A stretch of 55,116 nucleotides of DNA from Streptomyces sp. ISL-36 (GCF_018614205.1 NZ_JAGGOS010000097.1:1-55116); one strand, 5' to 3'; numbered from the stretch's first letter, positions 15,669 through 24,120 are shown. A program made the numbers and translations. The notes: generated by a model not told the origin, from the sequence alone.

Positions 15669-16934
15669 TCACGCCTTGGTGAGGTCCTCGACCTCCTCCT
15701 CGGGCTCGCGGCCGGGGGTGGGGAGGTTGAACTTGGTGATCGCGAAGCGGAAGACCACGTAGTAGATCACCGCGAACACGAGGCCGATCGGAATGATCAT
15801 CCAGGGCTTCGTGGCGAGGTTCCAGTTCAGGAAGTAGTCGATCGCGCCGGCCGAGAAGCTGAAGCCGTGGTGGACGCCGAGGGCCCAGGTGACCGCCATC
15901 GAGATGGCGGTCAGGACCGCGTGGATCACGTACAGCACCGGGGCGATGAACATGAACGCGAACTCGATCGGCTCGGTGATACCCGTGACGAAGGAGGTCA
16001 GCGCGAGCGAGAGCATCATGCCGCCGACGGCCTTGCGGCGCTCGGGGCGGGCGCAGTGCGTGATGGCGAGGGCCGCGGCCGGAAGGGCGAACATCATGAT
16101 CGGGAAGAAGCCGGACATGAACTGGCCGGCGGTCGGGTCACCGTGGAAGAAGCGCGGCAGGTCGCCGTGCCACATCGCACCGGCGGAGTCCTTGAAGGAG
16201 CCGATCTCCTGCCAGGCGACGGTGTTCACGAACTGGTGCATGCCGATGGGCAGCAGACCACGGTTGACGACACCGAAGATGCCGGCGCCGACGGCGCCGA
16301 GGCCGGTCATCCACTCGCCGAAGTTGGTGATGACGTTGCCGATCGGCTCCCAGACCAGACCGAAGAGGACACCCATGCCGGTGCCCACGAAGGCCATGAT
16401 GATCGGGACGAGCCGACGGCCGTTGAAGAAGCCGAGCCAGTCGACGAGCTTGGTCCGGTGGTAGCGCTGCCATATGACGGCGGCCAGGAGACCCATGATG
16501 ATGCCGCCGAAGACCTTCGGGTCGTTGTACGTCGCGGCGACGTCGACGCCCTTGTTCGCGGTCGTGTTGACGACGGCCTCGGTCACCGGGAACGCCTTCA
16601 GGACGTTCTGGTAGACGAGGAAGCCGACGAGTGCGGCGAGGGCGGTGGAACCGTCGGCCTTCTTGGCGAAGCCGATCGCGATACCGACGCAGAACAGCAG
16701 CGGCAGGTTGGCGAAGACCGCGTCGCCGGCGGTCGCGAAGACCTTGGCGACCTGGTTCCACCCGAGGCCGTCCTTGCCGAAGACGTCGTCCTGGCCGAGA
16801 CGGAGCAAGATACCCGCGGCCGGCAGTACGGCGATCGGCAGCTGCAGGCTGCGACCGACCTTCTGCAGGCCCTGGAACAGGCCGGATCCGCGCTTCTTCG
16901 CGGGAGCGGCGGCCTGGGCGGTGGCCGTACTCAT
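15669..16934 (-). CDS. nagE2: PTS EIIC component, N-acetylglucosamine type
   Basis: This 421-residue membrane permease of the glucose/GlcNAc PTS family starts at an ATG with a perfect GGAGGA site. Typical EIIC blocks are present: LQLPIAVLPAAGILLRLG, GFFNGRRLVPIIMAF, the sugar-site region LPIGMHQFVNTV, and ITEPIEFAFMF. It has no EIIB domain, which agrees with a separate EIIB gene (nagF) nearby. Two adjacent DasR-type operators lie about 90-120 bases upstream. Order and context match S. coelicolor nagE2, the main GlcNAc transporter. Confidence 0.92.
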   Translation of the reverse strand: MSTATAQAAAPAKKRGSGLFQGLQKVGRSLQLPIAVLPAAGILLRLGQDDVFGKDGLGWNQVAKVFATAGDAVFANLPLLFCVGIAIGFAKKADGSTALAALVGFLVYQNVLKAFPVTEAVVNTTANKGVDVAATYNDPKVFGGIIMGLLAAVIWQRYHRTKLVDWLGFFNGRRLVPIIMAFVGTGMGVLFGLVWEPIGNVITNFGEWMTGLGAVGAGIFGVVNRGLLPIGMHQFVNTVAWQEIGSFKDSAGAMWHGDLPRFFHGDPTAGQFMSGFFPIMMFALPAAALAITHCARPERRKAVGGMMLSLALTSFVTGITEPIEFAFMFIAPVLYVIHAVLTAISMAVTWALGVHHGFSFSAGAIDYFLNWNLATKPWMIIPIGLVFAVIYYVVFRFAITKFNLPTPGREPEEEVEDLTKA

Positions 16935-17021
16935 CAACTTCCTCCAGTAAGGCAAGGCGCCGCCAGAGGTCAGTGAAAAGGGGTGACGGCGGCGTCTCGT
17001 GGAACGCGGGGGTCTGGACCG

Positions 17022-17037
17022 CGTGGTCTACACCAAT
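17022..17037. promoter_or_regulatory. DasR-type dre operator 1
   Basis: The core TGGTCTACACCA lies in a 16-base near-palindrome matching the dre consensus built on TGGTCTAGACCA. It is upstream of nagE2. Confidence 0.8.
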
Positions 17038-17038
17038 G

Positions 17039-17054
17039 AGTGGTGTAGACCAGT
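17039..17054. promoter_or_regulatory. DasR-type dre operator 2
   Basis: AGTGGTGTAGACCAGT is close to the dre consensus and is centred 17 bases from operator 1, giving a tandem pair on the nagE2 promoter. DasR releases dre when bound to glucosamine-6-phosphate. Confidence 0.85.
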
Positions 17055-17127
17055 TTTAGCACGTGAGACTTAGATAAGGAACCTGCGAATTCTGTGTGGC
17101 TGAGCCATAGCGGAATGTGAACGCCGA

Positions 17128-17159
17128 AAGGCCCCCGGACCATGAGGTCCGAGGGCCTT
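17128..17159 (-). terminator. Terminator after nagE1
   Basis: Two 14-base arms around ATGA pair perfectly on the minus-strand RNA through one U-G wobble, whereas the plus strand would have a C-A mismatch. This points to termination of nagE1 and separate transcription of nagE2. Confidence 0.75.
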
Positions 17160-17224
17160 GGCGGCCGCGCCGGGCCCGGGGCGGAGGCCTCGGGGGTGCC
17201 GGTCACGCCTTGTGGCGGCGCCGG

Positions 17225-18529
17225 TTATGCCTTGGTGGCGTCGCGGTCCATCTCCTCCTCCAGCTCCTCCGGCTCTCGGCCCGGAGTGGGGAGGTCGAAC
17301 TTGGTGATCGCGAACCGGAAGATCACGTAGTAGACGACCGCGAAACAGAGTCCGATCGGAATGATCAGCCACGGTTTTGTCGCGAGGCTCCAGTTGATCA
17401 CGTAGTCGATCAGGCCGGCCGAGAAGCTGAAGCCGTCCTTGGCGCCGAGCGCCCAGGTCACCGCCATCGAGACACCGGTCAGCAGCGCGTGGATCGCGTA
17501 CAGCACCGGGGTGATGAAGAGGAACGAGTACTCGATCGGCTCGGTGATGCCGGTGACGAACGACGTCAGGGCGACCGAGAGCATCATGCCGCCCACCTGC
17601 TTGCGCCGGTTCGGCTTCGCGCAGTGGGTGATCGCCAGGGCGGCCGCCGGGAGGGCGAACATCATGATCGGGAAGAAGCCCGAGGTGAACTGGCCGGCGT
17701 TCGGGTCGCCCGCCAGGAACATGCTGATGTCGCCGTGCACCTGACTGCCGTCCGGCTTGGTGTACGTCCCGAACTGGAACCAGATGGGAACGTTCAGGAA
17801 CTGGTGCAGGCCGATGACGAGCAGGGCGCGGTTGGCGACGCCGAAGATGCCCGAGCCCCAGGCGCCGAGCCCGATCAGCCAGTCGCTGAAGCTCTCCAGG
17901 GCGTCGCCGATCGGCGGCCAGATCCACAGGCAGAGGGCGGCGAAGGCGATGGCGACGAAGGCCATGATGATCGGTACGAGCCGGCGCCCGTTGAAGAAGC
18001 CGAGCCAGTCGACCAGCTTGACCCGGTGGTAGCGCTGCCAGAACCAGGCCGCCAGCAGACCCATGATGATGCCGCCGAAGACGCCCGGGTTCTGGTAGGC
18101 GTACGCGGCGAAGGCGTTGTCCGGCCCGAGGCAGCCGCCGTTGATGTCCTGCGTTCCGGCCGGGCAGTCCTTGGGGAAGGCGTGCAGGACGCCGCGGTAG
18201 ACGAGGAAGCCGGTCACGGCGGCGAGGGCGGTGGAGCCGTCCGCCTTCTTCGCCATGCCGATGGCGACGCCGATGCAGAAGAGAAGGGGAAGGCCGAGGT
18301 CGGCGTCGAGCAGCGCGCCACCGGCGCCGGCCATCACCTTGGCGACGTCGGTCCAGCCGAGGCCCTCGTCCCCGAACACGTCGGGCTGGCCGAGGCGGTT
18401 GATGATGCCGGCGGCCGGCAGCACCGCGATGGGCAGCTGGAGGCTGCGGCCCATCTTCTGCAGCCCCTGGAAGAAGCCGCTCCGTCGAGACTTCTTCGGC
18501 GGTGCGGCGGCGGCGCTGTCGCTACTCAT
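17225..18529 (-). CDS. nagE1: PTS EIIC component, paralogue of nagE2
   Basis: This 434-residue EIIC permease closely resembles the downstream nagE2 over its whole length (shared GFFNGRRLVPIIMAF, ITEPIE and FRFAITKF blocks). It carries an insertion near residue 120 with two extra cysteines (FPKDCPAGTQDINGGC). The ATG at 18529 has GGAGGA. A single dre operator lies about 50 bases upstream. The tandem arrangement indicates duplication; in S. coelicolor this position is nagE1. Confidence 0.9.
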   Translation of the reverse strand: MSSDSAAAAPPKKSRRSGFFQGLQKMGRSLQLPIAVLPAAGIINRLGQPDVFGDEGLGWTDVAKVMAGAGGALLDADLGLPLLFCIGVAIGMAKKADGSTALAAVTGFLVYRGVLHAFPKDCPAGTQDINGGCLGPDNAFAAYAYQNPGVFGGIIMGLLAAWFWQRYHRVKLVDWLGFFNGRRLVPIIMAFVAIAFAALCLWIWPPIGDALESFSDWLIGLGAWGSGIFGVANRALLVIGLHQFLNVPIWFQFGTYTKPDGSQVHGDISMFLAGDPNAGQFTSGFFPIMMFALPAAALAITHCAKPNRRKQVGGMMLSVALTSFVTGITEPIEYSFLFITPVLYAIHALLTGVSMAVTWALGAKDGFSFSAGLIDYVINWSLATKPWLIIPIGLCFAVVYYVIFRFAITKFDLPTPGREPEELEEEMDRDATKA

Positions 18530-18577
18530 CGGCTTCCTCCCTGCCCCGGAACAAGCCGGGTCCCACTTGCGTTGCAC

Positions 18578-18593
18578 ACTGGTGTAGACCAGT
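18578..18593. promoter_or_regulatory. DasR-type dre operator upstream of nagE1
   Basis: ACTGGTGTAGACCAGT is a near-perfect dre element in the gap between nagE1 and divergent nagF. It is 49 bases from nagE1 and 173 from nagF, so nagE1 is the more direct target. Confidence 0.88.
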
Positions 18594-18765
18594 TGCGATA
18601 GGCTCCCCGAAGCCCGCTGAGGGCAGGGCGCCGGTGATCGTCATCATTCGGTAGAACCAGGGCGCCCGCTCGCGAAGTTGGGCCAACCGTGGGTTACCGT
18701 GACAAAGCGGACCGTCGGTGCGCCGAGACTTACGTTCTCCGAACGGAACGGACAGGGAGAAACAC

Positions 18766-18999
18766 ATGGCCAGCAAGGCTGAGAAGATCGTCGCCGGGCT
18801 CGGCGGCATCGACAACATCGAAGAGGTCGAAGGCTGCATCACCCGCCTCCGTACCGAGGTCGTCGACCCCAGCAAGGTCGACGAAGCCGCGCTCAAGGCC
18901 GCCGGCGCCCACGGCGTCGTGAAGATGGGCACCGCGATCCAGGTCGTCATCGGCACCGACGCCGACCCGATCGCCGCCGACATCGAAGACATGATGTGA
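18766..18999 (+). CDS. nagF: PTS EIIB component for GlcNAc
   Basis: This 77-residue stand-alone EIIB domain has the phosphorylated cysteine Cys24 in EVEGCITRLR. It also has the typical GAHGVVKMGTAIQVVIG end, which contacts EIIC. It passes phosphate from EIIA(Crr) to the sugar carried by nagE2 or nagE1. The start has an AGGGAGA site. It is divergent from nagE1 and ends in a strong terminator before rph. Confidence 0.95.
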   Translation: MASKAEKIVAGLGGIDNIEEVEGCITRLRTEVVDPSKVDEAALKAAGAHGVVKMGTAIQVVIGTDADPIAADIEDMM

Positions 19000-19030
19000 G
19001 CGACGTGACGTGAGCCTCCCGCTCACCTGA

Positions 19031-19066
19031 AGAAGGGCCCGTTCCGGCAGGGGAACGGGCCCTTCT
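19031..19066 (+). terminator. Terminator after nagF
   Basis: A perfect 15-base-pair stem (AGAAGGGCCCGTTCC and its complement) with a 6-base loop ends 23 bases before rph. Confidence 0.85.
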
Positions 19067-19077
19067 CCGTGTACGGA

Positions 19078-19083
19078 TAGGCT
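19078..19083 (+). promoter_or_regulatory. -10 hexamer TAGGCT for leaderless rph
   Basis: TAGGCT ends 6 bases before the rph ATG and no ribosome-binding site is present, so transcription probably begins at the ATG. Confidence 0.5.
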
Positions 19084-19089
19084 CGGACC

Positions 19090-19821
19090 ATGTCTCGTAT
19101 CGACGGCCGTACCCCCGAACAGCTCCGCCCCGTCACCATCGAACGCGGATGGAGCAAGCACGCCGAGGGCTCCGTCCTCATCTCCTTCGGCGACACCAAG
19201 GTCTTCTGCACCGCCTCCGTGACCGAGGGCGTCCCGCGCTGGCGCAAGGGCAGCGGAGAGGGCTGGGTCACCGGCGAGTACTCGATGCTGCCCCGCTCCA
19301 CCAACACCCGCGGCGACCGCGAGTCCGTCCGCGGCAAGATCGGCGGCCGCACCCACGAGATCTCCCGCCTCATCGGCCGCTCCCTGCGCGCCGTCATCGA
19401 CTACAAGGCGCTCGGCGAGAACACCATCGTTCTCGACTGCGACGTCCTCCAGGCCGACGGCGGTACCCGCACGGCCGCCATCACCGGCGCGTACGTCGCC
19501 CTCGCCGACGCCGTCTCCTGGGCGCAGGCCAAGAAGCTCGTCAGGGCCGGCCGCAAGCCCCTCACCGGCACCGTCGCCGCCGTCTCCGTCGGCATCGTCG
19601 ACGGCGTCCCCCTCCTCGACCTCTGCTACGAGGAGGACGTCCGCGCCGAGACCGACATGAACGTCGTCTGCACCGGCGACGGCCGCTTCGTCGAGGTCCA
19701 GGGCACCGCCGAGGCCGAGCCCTTCGACCGCAAGGAGCTCAACGCCCTCCTCGACCTGGCCTCCGGCGGCTGCGCGGAGCTTGCCGAGATCCAGCGCAAG
19801 GTGCTCGAAGGAACACTCTGA
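19090..19821 (+). CDS. rph: Ribonuclease PH
   Basis: This 243-residue phosphorolytic 3'-5' exoribonuclease trims tRNA and rRNA ends. Recognisable family blocks are RTPEQLRPVTIERGWSKHAE, ASVTEGVPRW, GEYSMLPRSTNTR, the phosphate-site Arg region HEISRLIGRSLRAV, and DCDVLQADGGTRTAAITGA. The length is normal. The start lacks a ribosome-binding site and follows a -10-like hexamer. It is separated from rdgB by a small lipoprotein gene; rph-rdgB adjacency is common in actinobacteria. Confidence 0.97.
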   Translation: MSRIDGRTPEQLRPVTIERGWSKHAEGSVLISFGDTKVFCTASVTEGVPRWRKGSGEGWVTGEYSMLPRSTNTRGDRESVRGKIGGRTHEISRLIGRSLRAVIDYKALGENTIVLDCDVLQADGGTRTAAITGAYVALADAVSWAQAKKLVRAGRKPLTGTVAAVSVGIVDGVPLLDLCYEEDVRAETDMNVVCTGDGRFVEVQGTAEAEPFDRKELNALLDLASGGCAELAEIQRKVLEGTL

Positions 19822-19845
19822 GGGCGCACCGCGTCTTGCTCGACA

Positions 19846-19873
19846 CGGGCGCACGGTTCGAACCGTGCGCCCG
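19846..19873 (+). terminator. 28-bp perfect palindrome after rph
   Basis: CGGGCGCACGGTTCG is followed directly by its inverted copy, sharing the central TTCGAA. It lies 25 bases after the rph stop and 20 before the lipoprotein ribosome-binding site. It is probably a terminator, though a palindrome of this kind could also be an operator. Confidence 0.65.
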
Positions 19874-19906
19874 CTCTCGCACATCCGTACTTGGGGAGGA
19901 CCCGTC

Positions 19907-20284
19907 TTGAAGCGCCGTCTCGCACTCGCCGTGACCACGGCCGCCGCACTCACCGCGCTCGTCGGCTGCGGCGCCCTCGACAAGGCCATGGACTGCGTCG
20001 CGACCGCCGACGCGATAGCCACCAGCGTCGACAAGCTCCAGCAGGCGCTCTCCAACGCCTCCAACGACCCGACGCAGCTCAACGAAGCCCTCAACGAGAT
20101 CTCCACCGAGCTCGGCAACCTCGAGGACACGACCGACAACGCCGACCTGTCCAAGGCCGTCGATGACCTCACCAAGGGCGTGGAGTCCGTCCGTACCGCC
20201 GTGAACAACGGCGACACCACCCCGGACATCAAGCCGATCACCGACGCGGCGACCGAGGTCGGCAAGGTCTGCACGCCGGGATAG
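19907..20284 (+). CDS. Small secreted lipoprotein, unknown
   Basis: The best start is TTG at 19907, with GGGGAGGA 6 bases upstream. It yields 125 residues with a lipoprotein signal (MKRRLALAV, then LVGC with the lipidated Cys21). The mature part is helical and acidic, rich in Asp, Asn and Thr (KLQQALSNASNDPTQLNEAL), with cysteines near both ends that could form a disulfide. I recognise no domain. The rph-lipoprotein-rdgB order places an envelope protein inside a housekeeping pair. Confidence 0.75.
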   Translation: MKRRLALAVTTAAALTALVGCGALDKAMDCVATADAIATSVDKLQQALSNASNDPTQLNEALNEISTELGNLEDTTDNADLSKAVDDLTKGVESVRTAVNNGDTTPDIKPITDAATEVGKVCTPG

Positions 20285-20312
20285 GCCGTGCCGGGCCGCG
20301 ATAATCGGTCCC

Positions 20313-20915
20313 ATGACCCGTCTGATCCTCGCCACCCGCAACGCCGGAAAGATCATCGAACTCCGCGCGATCCTCGCCGACGCCGGTCTGCCCCACGACC
20401 TCGTCGGCGCGGACGCCTACCCGGAGATCCCCGACGTCAAGGAGACCGGCGTCACCTTCGCCGAGAACGCCCTCCTCAAGGCGCACGCCCTCGCCCGGGC
20501 CACCGGCCTCCCCGCCGTCGCCGACGACTCCGGTCTCTGCGTCGACGTCCTCGGCGGCGCCCCCGGCATCTTCTCGGCCCGCTGGTCGGGTACCCACGGC
20601 GACGACCGCGCCAACCTGGACCTCCTCCTGGCCCAGCTCGCCGACATCGACGCCCCCCACCGAACCGCCCACTTCGCCTGCGCGGCGGCCCTGGCGCTGC
20701 CCGACGGCACGGAGCGGGTCGTCGAAGGCCGCATGCCGGGCGCCCTCCGCCACGCCCCCGTGGGCACGAACGGCTTCGGCTACGACCCGATCCTCCAGCC
20801 GGAGGGGTACGACGTGACGTGCGCGCAGCTCACGCCGGAGGAGAAGAACGCGATCAGCCACCGGGGGAAGGCGTTCAGGGCGCTGGTGCCGGTGGTACGG
20901 GAACTGCTGGGCTGA
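20313..20915 (+). CDS. rdgB: RdgB/HAM1 non-canonical purine NTP pyrophosphatase
   Basis: This 200-residue enzyme hydrolyses XTP, ITP and dITP to monophosphates, keeping them out of nucleic acids. It shows the family N-terminus LILATRNAGKIIELR, the general-base region ADDSGLCVDVLGGAPGIFSARW, and GTNGFGYDPILQPEGYD near the C-terminus. The ATG at 20313 follows GATAAT by 7 bases and lacks a clear ribosome-binding site, so it too may be leaderless. Confidence 0.96.
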   Translation: MTRLILATRNAGKIIELRAILADAGLPHDLVGADAYPEIPDVKETGVTFAENALLKAHALARATGLPAVADDSGLCVDVLGGAPGIFSARWSGTHGDDRANLDLLLAQLADIDAPHRTAHFACAAALALPDGTERVVEGRMPGALRHAPVGTNGFGYDPILQPEGYDVTCAQLTPEEKNAISHRGKAFRALVPVVRELLG

Positions 20916-20996
20916 CGGCGGTACGGCGGAAGAGCCGCCCACCTCCAGGCCCCGAACACCGCAGGCCCCGCCGCGGACCGCAGGCCCCCCGCATGC

Positions 20997-21029
20997 CGAA
21001 GGGCCGCACCTCGACGGTGCGGCCCTTCG
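20997..21029 (-). terminator. Terminator shared by tRNA-Leu and rdgB
   Basis: A perfect 14-base-pair stem with loop TCGAC sits 8 bases beyond the tRNA 3' end on the minus strand. It is symmetrical enough to serve rdgB from the other side. Confidence 0.8.
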
Positions 21030-21036
21030 TACGCCG

Positions 21037-21120
21037 TGCGGCCGGAGGGACTCGAACCCTCACGGGTGTTACCCCACTGGGACCTAAACCCAGCGTGACT
21101 GCCAGTTCCACCACGGCCGC
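21037..21120 (-). tRNA. tRNA-Leu (anticodon UAG)
   Basis: The minus strand reads a complete class II tRNA of 84 bases: acceptor GCGGCCG pairing with CGGCCGC plus discriminator A, a long variable arm and a GGTTCGAGTCC T-loop. The anticodon TAG is at 21084-21086 (complement) inside the loop TTTAGGT. CCA is not encoded. It reads CUN leucine codons and is not the UUA-reading bldA. Confidence 0.95.
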
Positions 21121-21166
21121 GTGCGCGCCCATCGTAGTAGGCCTCCCCGTGGCTCGGGCGGGAGCA

Positions 21167-22669
21167 TCAGAACTTCGGCTCCGCCGCCTGGGCCAGCACC
21201 AGCTCGGCCGCCTCCTCCCGCGTCTCCACCGAGGGCGGCGAGCCCTCCAGAGGACGCCGCGCGGTCTCCTTCATGCAGGCCACCGCGACCACACCGACCA
21301 GCGCCGCGGCCATCGCGTAGTACGCGGGCATCAGATCGCTGCCGGTCGCCCCGATCAGGGCGGTGATGACGAGCGGCGTCGTGCCGCCGAAGAGCGAGGT
21401 CGACAGGTTGTAGCCGACCGACAGGGAGCCGTAGCGGACATCGGTCGGGAAGAGCGCCGGAAGCGCCGCCGACATGGTGCCGAGCATGCAGACCAGCGAC
21501 AGGCCGAGCATCAGCATGCCCGCCGTGATCGCGGCGACGCCGCCCCGGCCGATCAGCAGGAACGCGGGCAGCGAGAGGAAGAGGAACCCGAGCATGCCCG
21601 CCATCAGCACCGGCTTGCGCCCGAACCGGTCGTTCAGCCGGCCCACCTGAGTCACGATCAGCATCAGGAAGACCATCACAAGCAGCAGGATGAGCAGGCC
21701 GTGCGTCTCGCTGTAGCCGAGCTCGTCGGTGAGGTACGTCGGCATGTACGACAGCAGCATGTAGTCGGTGATGTTGTACGCCCCCACCAGGGCGATGCAC
21801 AGGATCAGCGTCGGCCACTGCTGCCGGAAGATCCTGCCCAGATCCCCCTTCGTCGAGGTCTCCACCGCGTCCGCGGCCTCCGAGGCGCGCGCCGACTCGT
21901 TCTCCAGCTTCCGGAAGGCGGGCGTCTCGTCGAGCCGCATCCGCAGATAGAGACCCACCAGACCCAGCGGGCCGGCCACCAGGAACGGCACGCGCCAGCC
22001 CCAGGCCTCCATCGCGTCCGAACCGAACCAGGCGGTGAGCGCCGTGACCAGTCCCGCCGCCCCGACGTACCCCGCGAGGGTGCCGAGCTCCAGGAAGCTG
22101 CCGAAGAAGCCGCGGCGCCGGTCGGGCGCGTACTCGGCGATGAAGGTCGAGGCGCCGCCGTACTCGCCGCCCGTGGAGAAACCCTGGAGCATCCGGAAGA
22201 AGACCAGCAGCACCGGCGCCCAGAAGCCGATCGAGGCGTACGACGGGATCAGGCCGATCGCGAAGGTGCCGAGCGCCATGAGGATCATCGTCAGCGCCAG
22301 GACCTTCTTGCGGCCGATCCGGTCGCCCATCGGGCCGAAGAACATGCCGCCCAGCGGTCGGACCAGGAAGGCGACGGCGAAGGTCGCGAACGAGGACAAC
22401 AGCTGGACCGTGTCGTTCCCGGACGGGAAGAACACATGGCCGAGCGTGACGGCGAGATAGGCGTAGATGCCGAAGTCGAACCACTCCATGGCATTGCCGA
22501 GAGAGGCCGCCTTCACGGCACGCCGCACCGCGGCCTCGTCGGTCACCGTGATGTCGGATCGCCGAAGCCTGGGCTGTTGCCGCCGCGTGATGGCCCTGAA
22601 CAGCCGCGGGTGGCGCCTGAGGGCATCGGGGTCGGCCGCGTTGTCGTGCTCGCGGTCGATGGCCGACAT
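21167..22669 (-). CDS. MFS transporter, metabolite:H+ symporter (MHS) group
   Basis: This 500-residue 12-TM protein has a 45-residue cytoplasmic start. The MHS-type blocks NAMEWFDFGIYAYLAVTLG, FLVRPLGGMFFGPMGDRIGRKK (loop 2-3 signature), FRMLQGFSTGGEYGG and NDRFGRKP are present. Relatives include ProP (proline/betaine) and citrate or shikimate carriers, and the substrate is not determinable. The ATG at 22669 follows GAAAGGA. It reads toward the tRNA-Leu gene. Confidence 0.92.
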   Translation of the reverse strand: MSAIDREHDNAADPDALRRHPRLFRAITRRQQPRLRRSDITVTDEAAVRRAVKAASLGNAMEWFDFGIYAYLAVTLGHVFFPSGNDTVQLLSSFATFAVAFLVRPLGGMFFGPMGDRIGRKKVLALTMILMALGTFAIGLIPSYASIGFWAPVLLVFFRMLQGFSTGGEYGGASTFIAEYAPDRRRGFFGSFLELGTLAGYVGAAGLVTALTAWFGSDAMEAWGWRVPFLVAGPLGLVGLYLRMRLDETPAFRKLENESARASEAADAVETSTKGDLGRIFRQQWPTLILCIALVGAYNITDYMLLSYMPTYLTDELGYSETHGLLILLLVMVFLMLIVTQVGRLNDRFGRKPVLMAGMLGFLFLSLPAFLLIGRGGVAAITAGMLMLGLSLVCMLGTMSAALPALFPTDVRYGSLSVGYNLSTSLFGGTTPLVITALIGATGSDLMPAYYAMAAALVGVVAVACMKETARRPLEGSPPSVETREEAAELVLAQAAEPKF

Positions 22670-22781
22670 GACCGTACGTCCTTTCTCGGGGGGTCAACTC
22701 CAAGAGGAACATCTGCACGGTCATGCCGTTCGCAAACGAAGGTCCCTGGTGATGGGACCACCGTCACGTTCGGGAAGGGCC

Positions 22782-23255
22782 TCAGTCCTGGATCTTCAGA
22801 TCCTTGATGATCTTGGCCACATGGCCCGTCGCCTTCACGTTGTAGAGGGCGCGCTCGACCTTGCCCTCCTCGTCGACGATCACGGTCGAGCGGATCACGC
22901 CCGTCACCGTCTTGCCGTACAGCTTCTTCTCGCCGAAGGCGCCGTAGGCCTCCAGGACCTCCTTCGACGGGTCGCCGACCAGCGTGACCTTCAGGGACTC
23001 CTGGTCGCGGAACTTCGCCAGCTTCTCCGGCTTGTCCGGGGACACGCCGATGACGTCGTAGCCCGCGCCGGCCAGCACGTCCAGGTTGTCCGTGAAGTCA
23101 CAGGCCTGCTTCGTGCAGCCCGGGGTCAGCGCCGCCGGGTAGAAGTAGACGATGACCTTGCGGCCCTTGTGGTCGGCGAGCGAGACCTCGTTGCCGTCCG
23201 CGTCGGGCAGGGTGAAGGCGGGGGCGGTGTCACCGGGCTGAAGTCGCTCGCTCAT
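22782..23255 (-). CDS. bcp: Thioredoxin-dependent thiol peroxidase (Bcp/PrxQ)
   Basis: This 157-residue peroxiredoxin of the atypical 2-Cys PrxQ type reduces hydrogen peroxide and organic peroxides. Cys47 in ALTPGCTKQAC is the peroxidatic residue and Cys52, five residues later, is the resolving cysteine. The thioredoxin-fold context (RKVIVYFYPAALTPG, VIGVSPDKPEKLAKF) is intact. The ATG at 23255 has a GAGGAG site. It is divergent from the DUF3618 gene. Confidence 0.96.
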   Translation of the reverse strand: MSERLQPGDTAPAFTLPDADGNEVSLADHKGRKVIVYFYPAALTPGCTKQACDFTDNLDVLAGAGYDVIGVSPDKPEKLAKFRDQESLKVTLVGDPSKEVLEAYGAFGEKKLYGKTVTGVIRSTVIVDEEGKVERALYNVKATGHVAKIIKDLKIQD

Positions 23256-23377
23256 GGCTCTCCTCGAAGGATGTAGGCGTACGCCAGAAGAGCCTAATGG
23301 GGGTCGGGGACGACCTGCGGGCGCCGAAGCTGAGAGACTGACCGTCAACGACCGATTACGACTACGGAGGCAGCGCG

Positions 23378-23695
23378 GTGTCGGACGCCAGGACCCCTGC
23401 GCAGATCGAGGCGGACATCGTCCGCCGGCGCGAGCAGCTCGCCGTCACTCTCGACGAGATCGGCATTCGGATGCACCCGAAGACGATCATCGGCGACGCG
23501 AAGGCGAGGGTCGCCTCCACGGTCGACCAGACCGCCGGGCGGGCCTTCGTCGCCGTCAACCGGACCGTGTCCGACGTGAAGGCCCGCTTCACCCACGACG
23601 ACGGCGCGCCGCGCCTGGAGCGGGTCGTCCCGGTGGCGCTGGCCGCCGTGGCCCTCGTCGGACTGCTCGCGGTCTCCGCCCGCAGGCGCAAGTGA
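23378..23695 (+). CDS. DUF3618 membrane-anchored protein
   Basis: This 105-residue protein has the DUF3618 pattern: RTPAQIEADIVRRREQLAVTLDEI at the N-terminus, an amphipathic helical middle, and a single C-terminal transmembrane helix ending in basic residues (ARRRK). The GTG start has GGAGG upstream. The family is common in actinobacteria and function is unknown. It is divergent from bcp. Confidence 0.88.
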   Translation: MSDARTPAQIEADIVRRREQLAVTLDEIGIRMHPKTIIGDAKARVASTVDQTAGRAFVAVNRTVSDVKARFTHDDGAPRLERVVPVALAAVALVGLLAVSARRRK

Positions 23696-23753
23696 CGACC
23701 CGGGGATGACCCGGGATGACCCCTCCCCGGTACGGCCGACACGCCCGGACAGG

Positions 23754-23759
23754 TAGGTT
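23754..23759 (+). promoter_or_regulatory. -10 hexamer TAGGTT for leaderless GroES-like gene
   Basis: TAGGTT ends 6 bases before the GTG start at 23766 and there is no ribosome-binding site. Confidence 0.45.
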
Positions 23760-23765
23760 CGAGCC

Positions 23766-24104
23766 GTGAGCGAGAACACCCACGACAAGCTGCCCATCCG
23801 GATGCTCCACGACCGTGTCCTGGTCCGGACCGACTCCCCCGAGGGGGAGCGACGTTCGGGCGGCGGCATCCTGATCCCGGCCACCGCCGCCGTCGGCCGT
23901 CGGCTGGCCTGGGCCGAGGTCGTCGCGGTCGGCCAGAACGTCCGTACCGTCGAGACCGGCGACCGGGTGCTGTACGACCCCGAGGACCGGGCGGAGGTCG
24001 AGGTGCGGGGCGTCGCGTACGTCCTGATGCGGGAGCGCGACCTGCACGCGGTGGCCGCGGACCGGTTCGAGGGCTCCAAGGACACCACCGGCCTCTACCT
24101 CTAG
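23766..24104 (+). CDS. GroES-family co-chaperonin-like protein
   Basis: This 112-residue protein has a Cpn10 fold signature (PIRMLHDRVLVRTDSPEGERRSGGGILIP, then VVAVGQNVRTVETGDRVLYD). It diverges from canonical GroES: the mobile loop is Arg/Gly-rich and it has a 15-residue C-terminal extension ending TTGLYL. No groEL adjoins, so this is a secondary, stand-alone paralogue. It probably has a leaderless mRNA and ends at a good terminator. Confidence 0.85.
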   Translation: MSENTHDKLPIRMLHDRVLVRTDSPEGERRSGGGILIPATAAVGRRLAWAEVVAVGQNVRTVETGDRVLYDPEDRAEVEVRGVAYVLMRERDLHAVAADRFEGSKDTTGLYL

Positions 24105-24120
24105 GGACCGTTCGACGCAG

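Noticed and set aside
21037..21120. The tRNA-Leu as bldA
   Set aside because: The anticodon is UAG, which reads CUN codons; bldA has UAA.
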